A stretch of DNA of 64,000 nt from Gynuella sp050296195 (GCF_050296195.1 NZ_JBNKRB010000008.1), one strand, 5' to 3'; positions 8,636-18,163 are shown, numbered from the stretch's first letter. Numbers and translations: made by a program. Notes: generated by a model not told the origin, from the letters alone.

Positions 8636-9934
8636 ATGAAAAATAAGTCTCAGTTACTTAAAACAGTCGAATATGAACTCACAAAGAAAGATTTCTTCAA
8701 TAGTAATTCATGTGAGATTACATTGGTTTATGTTCCACAGATTCAGTTGTCTCCATATGTTGCAGCACTATTGAGAAACCTTAGGAATAAGCTAAGTGGT
8801 GTATATCTTATAATCCATCCAGAAAGCAATTTAATGTCACGAAAGCTATTAGAATATTCCAATGTCTGTTTTGGTTTACACCTGAAGTATTTTAACGAGT
8901 CGGAAAGTTTCTTAAATGAATTTTTATATTTTTTAGAACAACGCCAGAAAAAAGTATCGTGCATCATATGCCACAGTTTTTCTTCAGGCACAAATGCCAA
9001 CATCGTTAACTACTTTGTAAAAAAAAGCCAGTCAGATTTCAAGTTTTTTTTCTACAGTGATGGCTCCAGAAACAACGCTGAGAGTGAGTTTGATCCTGAG
9101 CAAATTTTTTTATTGAATAATGCTGTGCGGTCCAGACACAAAACATATCTCATTGAATTTGGTTTTTCAAATAATAAGGGGCAAGACAACTTAGAGCATA
9201 TTCAGATAGGCTATGAATGGCTAGATTTGGCATATTTATGCTGTGACCTCAATATAAGAATGTCACACAACCTCACTATTGCTGAATCCCCTACGTTTTT
9301 GAAAGACAGTATTATTATTCTTAGTCGATATTGGGGGAGGAAGCCATATTTTTTTGAATCCGAAGATAAGCTAAAAAAATGTTTTGAATCATCTATTGAA
9401 AAGGTAGGAAAAAATAAAAGCTATTTAATATTTAGAGAAGATAACCGTAGTACATTAGACACAGCAGCAGTGCTAAAAAACTTGGAAGACACTAGACTTT
9501 TCAAACAAGCATTGCCTATTGATGAAATTATAACCATTGAAAACACTGAATTAAAAGATATTTTATTCGAACTTATACTGTTAAATAGACCAGATCTTTT
9601 TTCGCACGTTGAATCTTTTTATAGTTTTGATAGTAGTTTTCCTCTAATTTTTATTAGCGAAGAACTGAGATCATGTCTATCTCCAAATGTGCAAATAACG
9701 GTTGGCTTCGATATTGACTCAATTAAAAAATTTGGAACAGGAGACTGCTATTCAGTAATGAAAACTAGGACATGCACAGTAATAGCTAACATTCTGGAAT
9801 TAGGAATTTTTAAAGTTTCTGATAGTCTAGGGCCTGTAACAATAGACTCTTTCAACACCGGTTCTCTTATAAGAAACATTGGTGAACGACTAGAAATAAA
9901 CGGCGGCTATTATTGGTTGCATAGGGAAAATTGA
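8636..9934 (+). CDS. Uncharacterised protein of the glycan locus
   Basis: 432 residues, not recognised with certainty. There is no signal peptide or membrane helix. The N-terminal half has alternating strands and helices (ITLVYVPQIQLSPYVAALL, GVYLIIHPESNL, VSCIICHSFSSG), then FKFFFYSDGSRNNAE, which resembles the acidic-Gly and HP elements of polysialyl/GT52-like transferases (CAZy GT-B fold). That similarity is weak and by eye only. The gene is AT-rich, has no ribosome-binding site before its ATG, and has a TATAAT at 8600-8605 that could give it a separate promoter. It may be the transferase for the sugar built by the preceding block. Confidence 0.5.
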   Translation: MKNKSQLLKTVEYELTKKDFFNSNSCEITLVYVPQIQLSPYVAALLRNLRNKLSGVYLIIHPESNLMSRKLLEYSNVCFGLHLKYFNESESFLNEFLYFLEQRQKKVSCIICHSFSSGTNANIVNYFVKKSQSDFKFFFYSDGSRNNAESEFDPEQIFLLNNAVRSRHKTYLIEFGFSNNKGQDNLEHIQIGYEWLDLAYLCCDLNIRMSHNLTIAESPTFLKDSIIILSRYWGRKPYFFESEDKLKKCFESSIEKVGKNKSYLIFREDNRSTLDTAAVLKNLEDTRLFKQALPIDEIITIENTELKDILFELILLNRPDLFSHVESFYSFDSSFPLIFISEELRSCLSPNVQITVGFDIDSIKKFGTGDCYSVMKTRTCTVIANILELGIFKVSDSLGPVTIDSFNTGSLIRNIGERLEINGGYYWLHREN

Positions 9935-9997
9935 TATATTTTTGCACACCAGTTTACAACAAATATATACTTCTTACTTTTTCGGACAGTTACAGCG

Positions 9998-12373
9998 ATG
10001 AGCATTGTAGACAAGCAGCGAATAGTTATTGGAATTGACTTAACCTCCAGAGCTGCCCATATGAAGACAGGCATGGTCAATTCATTACATGCATATTTAT
10101 TAGGTATAAAAAGTTTCTTAAAGAGAAGTCAACTAGTTCTTTTTGTAACCAGAGATAACTACTGTTCTTTTAGGAAATACGTATCTGGAAATATCAGGAT
10201 CATTATAACAACTGAAAAAAAATTAAATTTGTACTGTGGCATTTTGGATGCAATACATCTTCCTTTCAATGAAGTTAAGCGCTTTATCAATTGTCCTACC
10301 ATCGTCACAATTTATGATGTTATTCCAGAGCACTTTCCAGACAAATTTCCTTCATCGGTGCTAAGTAACATACGAAAAACTGTTCACGAGTCAGACTATA
10401 TTGTTACCATTTCTGATTTTTCAAAACACGACATTATATCTAGACATAACATAAACGCAGATAAAATTTATTCGACATTCATTCCTTTTCATAGAAGTGA
10501 ATATGAAATATCTGAAAATATAAATTTGAAATCCAAATATAATATAACAGCATCAAACTTGATATTTTATCCTGCAGCTGCCCGGCCTCACAAGAACCAC
10601 GAAACCTTGTTTAAAGCAATGCAACAATTGCCAGACAACATTGGTCTAATTCTTAGCACAGGAGAGTCTCATGGTGCTGAACGCCTAAAAGATTTGGCCA
10701 GTCTCGCAGAAAAATATTCCCTGACCAATAGAATATATATTTTAGGTAGGGTGCCTCGAATTGACTATTTAAATTTATTTCAGATTTCAGACGTACTGGT
10801 CTTTCCAAGCGCTGCTGAAGGATACGGATTACCAGTAGTCGAAGCTTTTGGACTAGAATGTCCCGTTATTACCTCTGAGTCAACCTGCCTTCCCGAGATC
10901 TCTGAAGGAGCTAGTATCTCTTTCAATACATATGATTCAACGGACCTTGCTAATAAAATCAGTGATCTTTTGAAGTCAGATGACCTAAGGGCGCAGTTAA
11001 TTGAAAAAGGGAAAGATCGCTTTAATGAACTATCTAGCGAAAAATATTATTGCGGTCTATTAAAAGCCTACCATTCTGCTATAGACTATTTTCTTTCTAA
11101 TAACATAAAAACACAACGTAATCCTTCTATACATGGACTTCTTTCATCTACAAATATCTTATATCAGAATGGATATTTTGCTCTTGGAAAGCTTCTTTCA
11201 GAATCAATTAAGAACTATTCTTTTATATCCCATAGGATGAGTCAGGCATCAGATATAGTACAGAAAGTATACCAAAGAAAGCATATGAGCCCTTTGCAAA
11301 TGACTATATTATTAGACTGCTCTAGATTGTTATCTGGAAATATGTATTCAGGAATCAGTAGGTATATTTTTCGAATACTTACATATCTTTCTAGCGAAAG
11401 TAGCTTATCTGTTATTCCTTTTTTTAACGCTAGCGCTCGTGGAGTACCATCAGATGTTAGGCATAAAAAGACAGTTACATTTACTTGGGAAGGAGTAAGC
11501 TATGACTTGCTAAGTATTCAAGTTGCTTTAAAGTTTGCCAAAGCATTCAAGAAACAAATCGTTTATCATTCTCCTTATCATCCCTTACCTATTCAAAGAG
11601 ACAAAGATATATCATATGTTCTTACCATATGCGATATATTTCACATAACTCATAGCCAGTTATATGACCAACAATTCCCCTACATTACAAGTGATATTAT
11701 AAGATCTATAAATACTACCAGTGACGAGATTCTCAGTATATCTAGATTCACAGGACATGATGTACAAAAGCATCTCAATAAAGATATATCAATTACTTTT
11801 TCTCCATTAGCTCCATTTAACAAAGCAAAAAACTATGACCTCAGTACCACTAGAAACTGTCTTCTAATTCCTTTTCAAAATGACCCACGGAAGGGTTTTA
11901 TGAAAATGGTAGAAGTTGCCAAGTCATGGTTAAACACAAATAAAAATGGCAATGTTATAATTTACGGAAAAGTGAAGCATATAAACAATCAAACTACTTT
12001 ACTAAATTCACCAAGGGTTAGATTAATTGATTCTCCTAATGACAAAGAATTAATAGAACTATATAAAAAGAGTTTTGCATTTCTATATTTATCAGAACTT
12101 GAAGGATTTGGGATACCTCCTTTAGAAGCCATGCAGTATGGCTGCGCTCCAATTATTTTAAATAATAGCGCTCTTACCGAAATCTATCAAGGATGGGAAT
12201 TTATGCTAGATAACAAAGTTTCTATTGAAGAACTAGTAAGAGCAATAGAAAATATAAGAAGCCAGCAGCTACCAATTATAGATGAAAAGTGTAAAAAAAT
12301 CCTTTTTAACTATACATGGGAAATTACTAAAGCAACTCATATCGCAGCTTATCTAAGATCACTAAACCACTGA
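9998..12373 (+). CDS. Tandem two-domain GT4 glycosyltransferase
   Basis: 791 residues containing two complete-looking GT-B units. The first (about 8-370) has IVTIYDVIPEHFPDKFP, then YPAAARPHKNHETL and VFPSAAEGYGLPVVEAFGLE, the donor-site E-x7-E motif. The second (about 440-790) has LTICDIFHITHSQLYDQQFP, IPFQNDPRKGFMKMVE and LYLSELEGFGIPPLEAMQYG, again with E-x7-E. Both appear active. Such tandem enzymes often add two sugars in succession, or alternate sugars in a polymer. The following gene makes GDP-4-keto-6-deoxymannose, so GDP-rhamnose or GDP-fucose could be donors (inference). Strongly AT-rich. Confidence 0.8.
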   Translation: MSIVDKQRIVIGIDLTSRAAHMKTGMVNSLHAYLLGIKSFLKRSQLVLFVTRDNYCSFRKYVSGNIRIIITTEKKLNLYCGILDAIHLPFNEVKRFINCPTIVTIYDVIPEHFPDKFPSSVLSNIRKTVHESDYIVTISDFSKHDIISRHNINADKIYSTFIPFHRSEYEISENINLKSKYNITASNLIFYPAAARPHKNHETLFKAMQQLPDNIGLILSTGESHGAERLKDLASLAEKYSLTNRIYILGRVPRIDYLNLFQISDVLVFPSAAEGYGLPVVEAFGLECPVITSESTCLPEISEGASISFNTYDSTDLANKISDLLKSDDLRAQLIEKGKDRFNELSSEKYYCGLLKAYHSAIDYFLSNNIKTQRNPSIHGLLSSTNILYQNGYFALGKLLSESIKNYSFISHRMSQASDIVQKVYQRKHMSPLQMTILLDCSRLLSGNMYSGISRYIFRILTYLSSESSLSVIPFFNASARGVPSDVRHKKTVTFTWEGVSYDLLSIQVALKFAKAFKKQIVYHSPYHPLPIQRDKDISYVLTICDIFHITHSQLYDQQFPYITSDIIRSINTTSDEILSISRFTGHDVQKHLNKDISITFSPLAPFNKAKNYDLSTTRNCLLIPFQNDPRKGFMKMVEVAKSWLNTNKNGNVIIYGKVKHINNQTTLLNSPRVRLIDSPNDKELIELYKKSFAFLYLSELEGFGIPPLEAMQYGCAPIILNNSALTEIYQGWEFMLDNKVSIEELVRAIENIRSQQLPIIDEKCKKILFNYTWEITKATHIAAYLRSLNH

Positions 12374-12385
12374 GATTGTTATATT

Positions 12386-13417
12386 ATGAAAGCAATTATT
12401 ACCGGAATAACCGGACAAGATGGAGCCTATCTAGCAGAATATTTACTGTCAAAAGGGTATCAAGTTTATGGCACATTTAGGAGAACCAGTTCCGTTAATT
12501 TCTGGCGCATTGAAGAACTGAACATACATTCTCACCCCAATTTGACTTTAGTTGAATTTGATTTAACAGACCTTTCAGCATGTATCAGACTGATAGAGAA
12601 AACCGAAATAGATGAAATATATAACTTGGCCGCTCAAAGCTTTGTTGGAGTATCTTTTGACCAACCAATCACCACTGCTGAAATAACAGGCATAGGAGCA
12701 TTACACCTACTGGAAGCTATTCGAATAGTAAACCCAAATATTAAGTTTTATCAGGCTTCTACATCAGAGATGTTTGGTAAAGTACAGGAAATACCGCAAA
12801 CAGAAAAAACACCTTTTTATCCGAGAAGTCCTTATGGTGTAGCCAAACTATATGCACATTGGATTACTGTAAATTACAGGGAATCGTACAATATATTTGC
12901 AACTAGCGGAATTCTCTTTAATCATGAATCACCATTGAGAGGAAGAGAATTTGTAACTCGTAAAATAACTGATAGTGTGGCAAAAATTAAATTAGGGAAA
13001 CTAGATGTATTAAAGCTTGGAAATATTGATGCTAAGAGAGACTGGGGATATGCAAAGGATTATGTTGAGGGAATGTACCTAATGCTGCAAACCAAACAAC
13101 CCGATACATACATATTAGCAACCAATCGAACAGAAACGGTTCGGGACTTTGTAAGCATGTCATTTAAAGCTGCTGATATAGAGCTAATTTGGGAAGGCCG
13201 AGGAGAAGACGAGGTAGCCATAGACAAGTCTACCAATAAAACCGTCGTGAGAATTGATCCAAAATTCTATCGCCCAGCGGAAGTTGATCTTTTAATTGGA
13301 GACCCTACTAAAGCAAAAGAACAATTAGGATGGACGGCACATACTGATCTCGAAGAACTTAGCAAAATGATGGTTCATGCTGATTTAAGGAGAAACGAAA
13401 TTGGGTTCTCATTCTAG
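12386..13417 (+). CDS. gmd: GDP-mannose 4,6-dehydratase
   Basis: 343 residues. ITGITGQDGAYLAEYLL is the NADP-binding signature specific to Gmd. QASTSEMFGKVQEIPQ contains the catalytic Ser/Thr-Glu, and SPYGVAKLYAHW the Tyr-Lys pair. ILFNHESPLRGREFVTRKI is the GDP-mannose-binding region. It converts GDP-D-mannose to GDP-4-keto-6-deoxy-D-mannose in the cytoplasm, the common precursor for the next two enzymes. Its 3' end overlaps the start of the next gene by 17 bases. No GDP-mannose-forming enzymes are in the window. Confidence 0.95.
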   Translation: MKAIITGITGQDGAYLAEYLLSKGYQVYGTFRRTSSVNFWRIEELNIHSHPNLTLVEFDLTDLSACIRLIEKTEIDEIYNLAAQSFVGVSFDQPITTAEITGIGALHLLEAIRIVNPNIKFYQASTSEMFGKVQEIPQTEKTPFYPRSPYGVAKLYAHWITVNYRESYNIFATSGILFNHESPLRGREFVTRKITDSVAKIKLGKLDVLKLGNIDAKRDWGYAKDYVEGMYLMLQTKQPDTYILATNRTETVRDFVSMSFKAADIELIWEGRGEDEVAIDKSTNKTVVRIDPKFYRPAEVDLLIGDPTKAKEQLGWTAHTDLEELSKMMVHADLRRNEIGFSF

Positions 13418-14294
13418 CAAAAAAGTGCTGGTTACTGGAGCAAACGGATTTACGGGCTATCATCTTGTTCGGGCGCTCCATTTTAGAGGTTATGAGGTAG
13501 TTGAGGTAGTTAATTCGGCTTCCAATAAGAACCATGTATGTGCGGATATTAGAAACAAGGAAACAATCCAAGCTCTATTAGCTAAACATTCTCCCGAATA
13601 TGTGGTGCATCTAGCCGCAATATCATTTGTTGGCCATAAAGATAATTTAGCATTTTACGATATTAATGTGTTAGGGACACAAAACTTACTTGATGCAATA
13701 TTAGATTCAGGGATACCCAGACCAAGGGTACTGATCGCAAGTAGCGCAAATGTTTATGGGGCACTAGAAAAGGAATTAATATTAGAATCTGATATATGCA
13801 AACCTATAAATCATTATGCTATCAGTAAACTAGCTATGGAAGAGATAGTTACAACCTATTTCAACAAGCTTGACATTTTAATTACCCGCCCTTTTAACTA
13901 TACAGGGGTAAATCAAGCCATACATTTTCTTGTGCCTAAAATTGTAGATCACTTTAAAAGACACAAATCAATTATTGAGTTAGGTAATATAGATGTCGCC
14001 CGTGATTATTCATCAGTTGACTTTGTAGTTGAGGCATACATTCGCTTACTCGAGTCAAATGTTTCTTCAGAAGTCATCAATGTTTGTAGTGGGCATTTAA
14101 CTACGTTGAAACAAATAATAGAGATGATGCAACAGATCTCTGGGCATAGTATCGAAGTTAGAGTAAATCCAGATTTTGTAAGGGAAAATGAAATAAAAGT
14201 TATGTCAGGAAGCAATGATAAGCTATTTCAGACAATAGGCAATATAACTATCGACCCATTTAGAGTTGTGTTAAATACAATGTATTCACGTTAA
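13401..14294 (+). CDS. rmd: GDP-6-deoxy-D-mannose reductase (Rmd-like)
   Basis: 297 residues, extended SDR. VLVTGANGFTGYHLVRAL is the cofactor site, IASSANVYG the Ser strand and NHYAISKLAMEE the YxxxK pair; ITRPFNYTGVNQ and FLVPKIVDHF follow the Rmd pattern. The start is a TTG at 13401, chosen because a strong AAGGAG lies at 13387-13392 and because it overlaps the end of gmd. The family reduces the 4-keto group of GDP-4-keto-6-deoxymannose to give GDP-D-rhamnose. A related GDP-deoxyhexose epimerase/reductase activity, for example toward a talose form, cannot be excluded. Confidence 0.8.
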   Translation: MGSHSSKKVLVTGANGFTGYHLVRALHFRGYEVVEVVNSASNKNHVCADIRNKETIQALLAKHSPEYVVHLAAISFVGHKDNLAFYDINVLGTQNLLDAILDSGIPRPRVLIASSANVYGALEKELILESDICKPINHYAISKLAMEEIVTTYFNKLDILITRPFNYTGVNQAIHFLVPKIVDHFKRHKSIIELGNIDVARDYSSVDFVVEAYIRLLESNVSSEVINVCSGHLTTLKQIIEMMQQISGHSIEVRVNPDFVRENEIKVMSGSNDKLFQTIGNITIDPFRVVLNTMYSR

Positions 14295-14319
14295 TAAATT
14301 TTCTATAGTAGGAATCATA

Positions 14320-15285
14320 ATGCCTAAGCGCAGAGTATTTATTACAGGTCACAATGGGCTGGTAGGTTCGGCAATTGCTCGTCGATTATCTGAACACTCC
14401 GACATCGAGCTAATTTATGCTGATAGAGCTACACTGGACCTCACTTGCCAAGAAAACGTCAATCAGTTTTTTTTGAATAATGAAATAGACGAGGTTTACT
14501 TGGCCGCAGGAAAGGTCGGTGGCATTCATGCTAACAATACCTACCCGGCGGAGTTCATTTATCAGAATTTAATGATGGAATGCAATATCATTCACGCGGC
14601 ACATCTTGCCGGAGTAAATAAACTACTGTTTTTGGGATCTTCATGTATTTACCCTAAATTCGCCGAACAACCCATGAAGGAATCTGCGCTGTTAACGGGT
14701 GTACTGGAAGAAACCAATGAGCCTTACGCAATTGCCAAGATTGCCGGTATCAAGCTCTGTGAATCCTATAATCGACAGTACGATCGGGACTATCGGTCGG
14801 TAATGCCCACCAATCTTTATGGCCCCAATGACAATTTCCACCCTGAGAACTCACACGTCATTCCTGCTCTATTAAGACGATTCCACGAAGCGAAGCTACG
14901 TGATGATAAAGAAGTCATCGCCTGGGGAAGCGGAAAGCCGATGCGAGAGTTTTTGCATGTGGATGACATGGCTGCAGCCTCTGTCTATGTCATGGAGCTG
15001 GACAAGTCTGTCTATCTTGCCAATACCCAGCCAATGCTTAGCCATATCAACGTTGGCACCGGGGTGGACTGCACGATCAAAGAGTTAGTGGAGACAGTTG
15101 CCAAAGTTACTGGTTTTAAGGGCAATATTGTCTGGGATAGCTCCAAGCCCGATGGTACTCCTCGTAAATTGATGGATGTCAGTCGACTGGCACAAATGGG
15201 CTGGAAATACTCCATTTCTTTGGAAAGCGGATTGCGTCAGGCTTACCAGTGGTTTTTGGAGCATCAGGAAGAGTTTCGGGGATAA
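14320..15285 (+). CDS. fcl: GDP-L-fucose synthase
   Basis: 321 residues. FITGHNGLVGSAIARRL is the NADP site, LFLGSSCIYPKFAEQPM contains the SSCIYP signature of Fcl with its catalytic Ser and Cys, and EPYAIAKIAGIKLCESYN the Tyr-Lys pair. It epimerises and reduces GDP-4-keto-6-deoxymannose to GDP-L-fucose. A TAGGAA ribosome-binding site precedes the ATG. Base composition rises here compared with the genes to the left, so the gene may belong to the older part of the locus. With rmd it forms a fork from one precursor to two deoxyhexoses. Confidence 0.95.
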   Translation: MPKRRVFITGHNGLVGSAIARRLSEHSDIELIYADRATLDLTCQENVNQFFLNNEIDEVYLAAGKVGGIHANNTYPAEFIYQNLMMECNIIHAAHLAGVNKLLFLGSSCIYPKFAEQPMKESALLTGVLEETNEPYAIAKIAGIKLCESYNRQYDRDYRSVMPTNLYGPNDNFHPENSHVIPALLRRFHEAKLRDDKEVIAWGSGKPMREFLHVDDMAAASVYVMELDKSVYLANTQPMLSHINVGTGVDCTIKELVETVAKVTGFKGNIVWDSSKPDGTPRKLMDVSRLAQMGWKYSISLESGLRQAYQWFLEHQEEFRG

Positions 15286-15422
15286 CAAACAACCATTGAA
15301 GAACATGCGCAAATCATCATTTTTCTATTTGGTTTGAGCCTGGATGACAAAAGTAGTACCTGAACCCGTTTCTGGTAGCATATTATCCGTATCCCGGTTA
15401 TATGTTCACAAACAAAAATTAG

Positions 15423-15455
15423 GGCATAAGTCTCACTCATGATGAGGCTCATGCC
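15423..15455. repeat. Imperfect 13-bp hairpin between fcl and a truncated glycosyltransferase gene
   Basis: The arms GGCATAAGTCTCA and TGAGGCTCATGCC pair over 13 positions with one mismatch and one G-T wobble, around a 7-base loop. There is no T-run on either side, so it does not look like a standard terminator. It lies at the edge of the stretch (about 15286-15630) whose reading frames do not resemble glycosyltransferase sequence, and may mark an insertion remnant. Confidence 0.5.
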
Positions 15456-15464
15456 TGAAAGAGA

Positions 15465-16871
15465 TTGTCAGAACTGACCTTATGCTTCTTTGGAACACCT
15501 AATCTATCAGTAAGGGAGCTTGTGCCTGTCTTCGCTATAATAACTAAGCTACTACCGTCTTTTGCAATCATCTTTGTCATTGCATGGAAGCACCGCTTAC
15601 AGGGGAAATCTTTCTTTTCGGTATTTGCCAAAACCACCGCCAGATGGCGGAAGCGTGGCTTGAAAGTAGCAATTGTTAAACTTGGAGATATGTACCAGGA
15701 ACTGGGTTACTCACATTATCCTGATTGGTTATCGCCTCAAAAACGAGGTAGAAAAGTGTTATTTATTGATACTTGCTTTCCGGTTACATCCAGAGATGCA
15801 GCCAGTGCAGCTGCAGTAAATGAGATAAAACTGTTTCAGGCTTTGAATTATGAGGTGACATTCCTGGCATTGGACGATCACTTGATCAATACCCAGTCCC
15901 AGCGTTTTTTTAATCAAGCTGGTGTCCGGGCAGAAGCCTTCAGGGACGTTAACGAGGCAATAACCTGGTTAAAATTACATGCCAATCAATATTCTTTCTT
16001 TTTTGTCACCCGCTTCCATGTGTTAGAACGAACTTCGCAAGCACTGAGATTTTGGGCCCCACACGCCAGAATTATCCTGAACCTGGCTGACCTTCACTAT
16101 CTGCGGGAAAGCAGACTCATGGCGAGCAGTGGCCAGAGTCATGAACAAGTACAAATGATCAAACAGCGGGAACTACAACAGATCAGACAAGCCGATAAAG
16201 TACTTTCTTATAGTGAGCATGAACTTGATATTCTGATTCATCAGGAACAAATCAATCCCTCTAGCCTGTCTCTATGCCCCTGGGTTAAAGAATCGGAAAC
16301 CTGCAATATCCAAATGGATCAACGTGCAGATATCATGTTTTTAGGCAACTTTGGTCATGCACCCAATAAAGAGGGTCTGTCATGGTTTATTGAGAGAATA
16401 TGGCCGAAGGTTCGTCTAAAGCTACCCGATGTCCATCTGCTTATCTGCGGGGCAAAATCAGACTCACTGAACGAACAATGGGCTATGATCGATGGCATCC
16501 GAATTATGGGGTGGATAGAAGACCTCACCCCTGTTTATCAATCAGCCAGGGTATTCGTTGCGCCGTTATGCAGCGGGGCCGGCGTAAAAGGCAAAGTGAT
16601 CGATGCATTGGCCCACGGCCTGCCAACAGTGATGACAACTATTGCTGCAGAAGGTATTCCTGTGGTGAACACACAGGAAGCATTTATAACGGATAATGAA
16701 CATGAATGGGTTGAATATCTGACAGATCTTTACAGCAACCGCTTGATATGGAATAAGATGTCTGCTTCATCCTGCCAATTTGTGAGCGCTCACTATCATT
16801 GGCAAAGAGGTCTGGATCAATTAAAAAACATTCTGGATGACGTATCCGAAAAAACGGTTAAGGAACAATAA
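15465..16871 (+). CDS. GT4-like glycosyltransferase with a disrupted or replaced N-terminus
   Basis: The frame runs from a TTG at 15465 (468 residues); the first in-frame ATG is at 15690. Residues from about 95 are convincing GT-B: RGRKVLFIDTCFPVTSRDA, ADIMFLGNFGHAPNKEGL, LICGAKSD and VAPLCSGAGVKGKVIDALAHG, where the acidic pair of the donor motif is replaced. Residues 1-55 are unlike this family, while AKTTARWRKRGLKVA to PDWLSPQ looks like the linker found inside multi-domain capsule transferases. The gene is probably the 3' part of a once longer protein, and its present start is uncertain. Four further glycan genes follow closely. Confidence 0.65.
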   Translation: MSELTLCFFGTPNLSVRELVPVFAIITKLLPSFAIIFVIAWKHRLQGKSFFSVFAKTTARWRKRGLKVAIVKLGDMYQELGYSHYPDWLSPQKRGRKVLFIDTCFPVTSRDAASAAAVNEIKLFQALNYEVTFLALDDHLINTQSQRFFNQAGVRAEAFRDVNEAITWLKLHANQYSFFFVTRFHVLERTSQALRFWAPHARIILNLADLHYLRESRLMASSGQSHEQVQMIKQRELQQIRQADKVLSYSEHELDILIHQEQINPSSLSLCPWVKESETCNIQMDQRADIMFLGNFGHAPNKEGLSWFIERIWPKVRLKLPDVHLLICGAKSDSLNEQWAMIDGIRIMGWIEDLTPVYQSARVFVAPLCSGAGVKGKVIDALAHGLPTVMTTIAAEGIPVVNTQEAFITDNEHEWVEYLTDLYSNRLIWNKMSASSCQFVSAHYHWQRGLDQLKNILDDVSEKTVKEQ

Positions 16872-16876
16872 CAGCA

Positions 16877-18163
16877 GTGAAAACCGCGATAATCGCAATT
16901 ATCAAAAATGAAGCAGATTGCCTGCTGGAATGGATCGCTTATCACTTGGTCATAGGAATCGATCATTTTGTTATTGCCAATAATGACAGCACCGATGAGA
17001 GCGCGAATATACTAAAAAAACTGACAAAGCTGGGTATCGTCACCACAGTGGATTTCCCCACCCGTTGGAATGTAAAACCACAATTACCTGCTTATCGAAA
17101 GCTTCTCAGTATCTGCCCGGAGTGGGTTGACTTGGTAGCGATCATTGATGCTGACGAATACATTACATTAATGGATGAGGATCAGACCATCCAGCCCTTG
17201 ATCAATCGCTTATTTGCCAATCCAGATACCGCTGCTGTAGCCATGCAATGGGCCTGCTTTGGCTCTGCCGGTCAATTATTCCGCGAAGAAGGCATGGTCA
17301 TCGAGCGCTTTAATCGCCAATCAGACCCTAAATTCACTGCTAACCTGAACTATAAAACGATTGCTCGCAAAGAGGCGGTTTCCAACTTTAATAATCCTCA
17401 TTTTGTTAGCCTGTTGTCCGGCCAATACGTGAATACACGCGGCGAACCCCTCAACAGTAAAAAAGAAGGCGTTGCTCAACAATTGGTGTGGGACCATTTG
17501 CGGGTTAATCATTACGTCACAAAGTCACTAGAAGAATTTATTCTGGGCAAATCCAAACGTGGTAGTGCAGTTAAACGAGGCAAAATCAAGCATAAGCAGT
17601 ACTTCCTGAGCCATGACCGCAATGAAATACCCTGGTCTTATCCCCCCGAACTCATCAAGCGAGTGGCCCAAAAGAAAGACGAACTTGAAGAATACTGCCA
17701 GTCAATAAGTAGCAATGTCTTGACTGGCTACAAGCGGCTGATGAAGCAGACAAAAAAAATTCTTTACTCGACAAGCAAGAGCAGTAAGTCTCTTGAAAAA
17801 CATGGCATATTTAAATGGCATCTGGATTCTCCATCCGAAGAGAATGGTCTACATCGCACTCTAACTAGCTGGATGATTAAAGGATGGTTGCAAACAACAA
17901 ACTCCGATACCACAGTAAGGATAGTTTTAATCACTCCTGATCAGCAAGAATGTGCAACAGCCCTTACAATTGATCGCGATGATGTTGTCAAAGTAATGCA
18001 GAACAACGGCATGAAGTCTCCTCAACGCCGCTGTGGTTTTACAGTGGAACTACCGGGTCGATATAACAAAGTTGATATATATGCAGAAGTAAATACCACT
18101 CGTGTCTTTTTGAGAACAGTCATACTTGGCCCGCATCCAAATGTGGGGCAGTCTAGCTATTAA
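16877..18163 (+). CDS. Glycosyltransferase, GT2/GT92-like (Glyco_tranf_2_4)
   Basis: 428 residues with a GTG start six bases after the previous stop. TAIIAIIKNEADCLLEWIAYH is the start typical of the GT92-like family (quoted region residues 3-23), with FVIANNDSTDES and VDLVAIIDADEYITL, where DAD is the metal-binding DxD. QLVWDHLRVNHYVTKSLEEF is the conserved C-terminal His region. Residues about 310-428 form an extra domain of beta character, perhaps acceptor-binding. Likely adds a sugar to a surface glycan in the cytoplasm. It ends five bases before the preferred start of the next gene. Confidence 0.8.
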   Translation: MKTAIIAIIKNEADCLLEWIAYHLVIGIDHFVIANNDSTDESANILKKLTKLGIVTTVDFPTRWNVKPQLPAYRKLLSICPEWVDLVAIIDADEYITLMDEDQTIQPLINRLFANPDTAAVAMQWACFGSAGQLFREEGMVIERFNRQSDPKFTANLNYKTIARKEAVSNFNNPHFVSLLSGQYVNTRGEPLNSKKEGVAQQLVWDHLRVNHYVTKSLEEFILGKSKRGSAVKRGKIKHKQYFLSHDRNEIPWSYPPELIKRVAQKKDELEEYCQSISSNVLTGYKRLMKQTKKILYSTSKSSKSLEKHGIFKWHLDSPSEENGLHRTLTSWMIKGWLQTTNSDTTVRIVLITPDQQECATALTIDRDDVVKVMQNNGMKSPQRRCGFTVELPGRYNKVDIYAEVNTTRVFLRTVILGPHPNVGQSSY

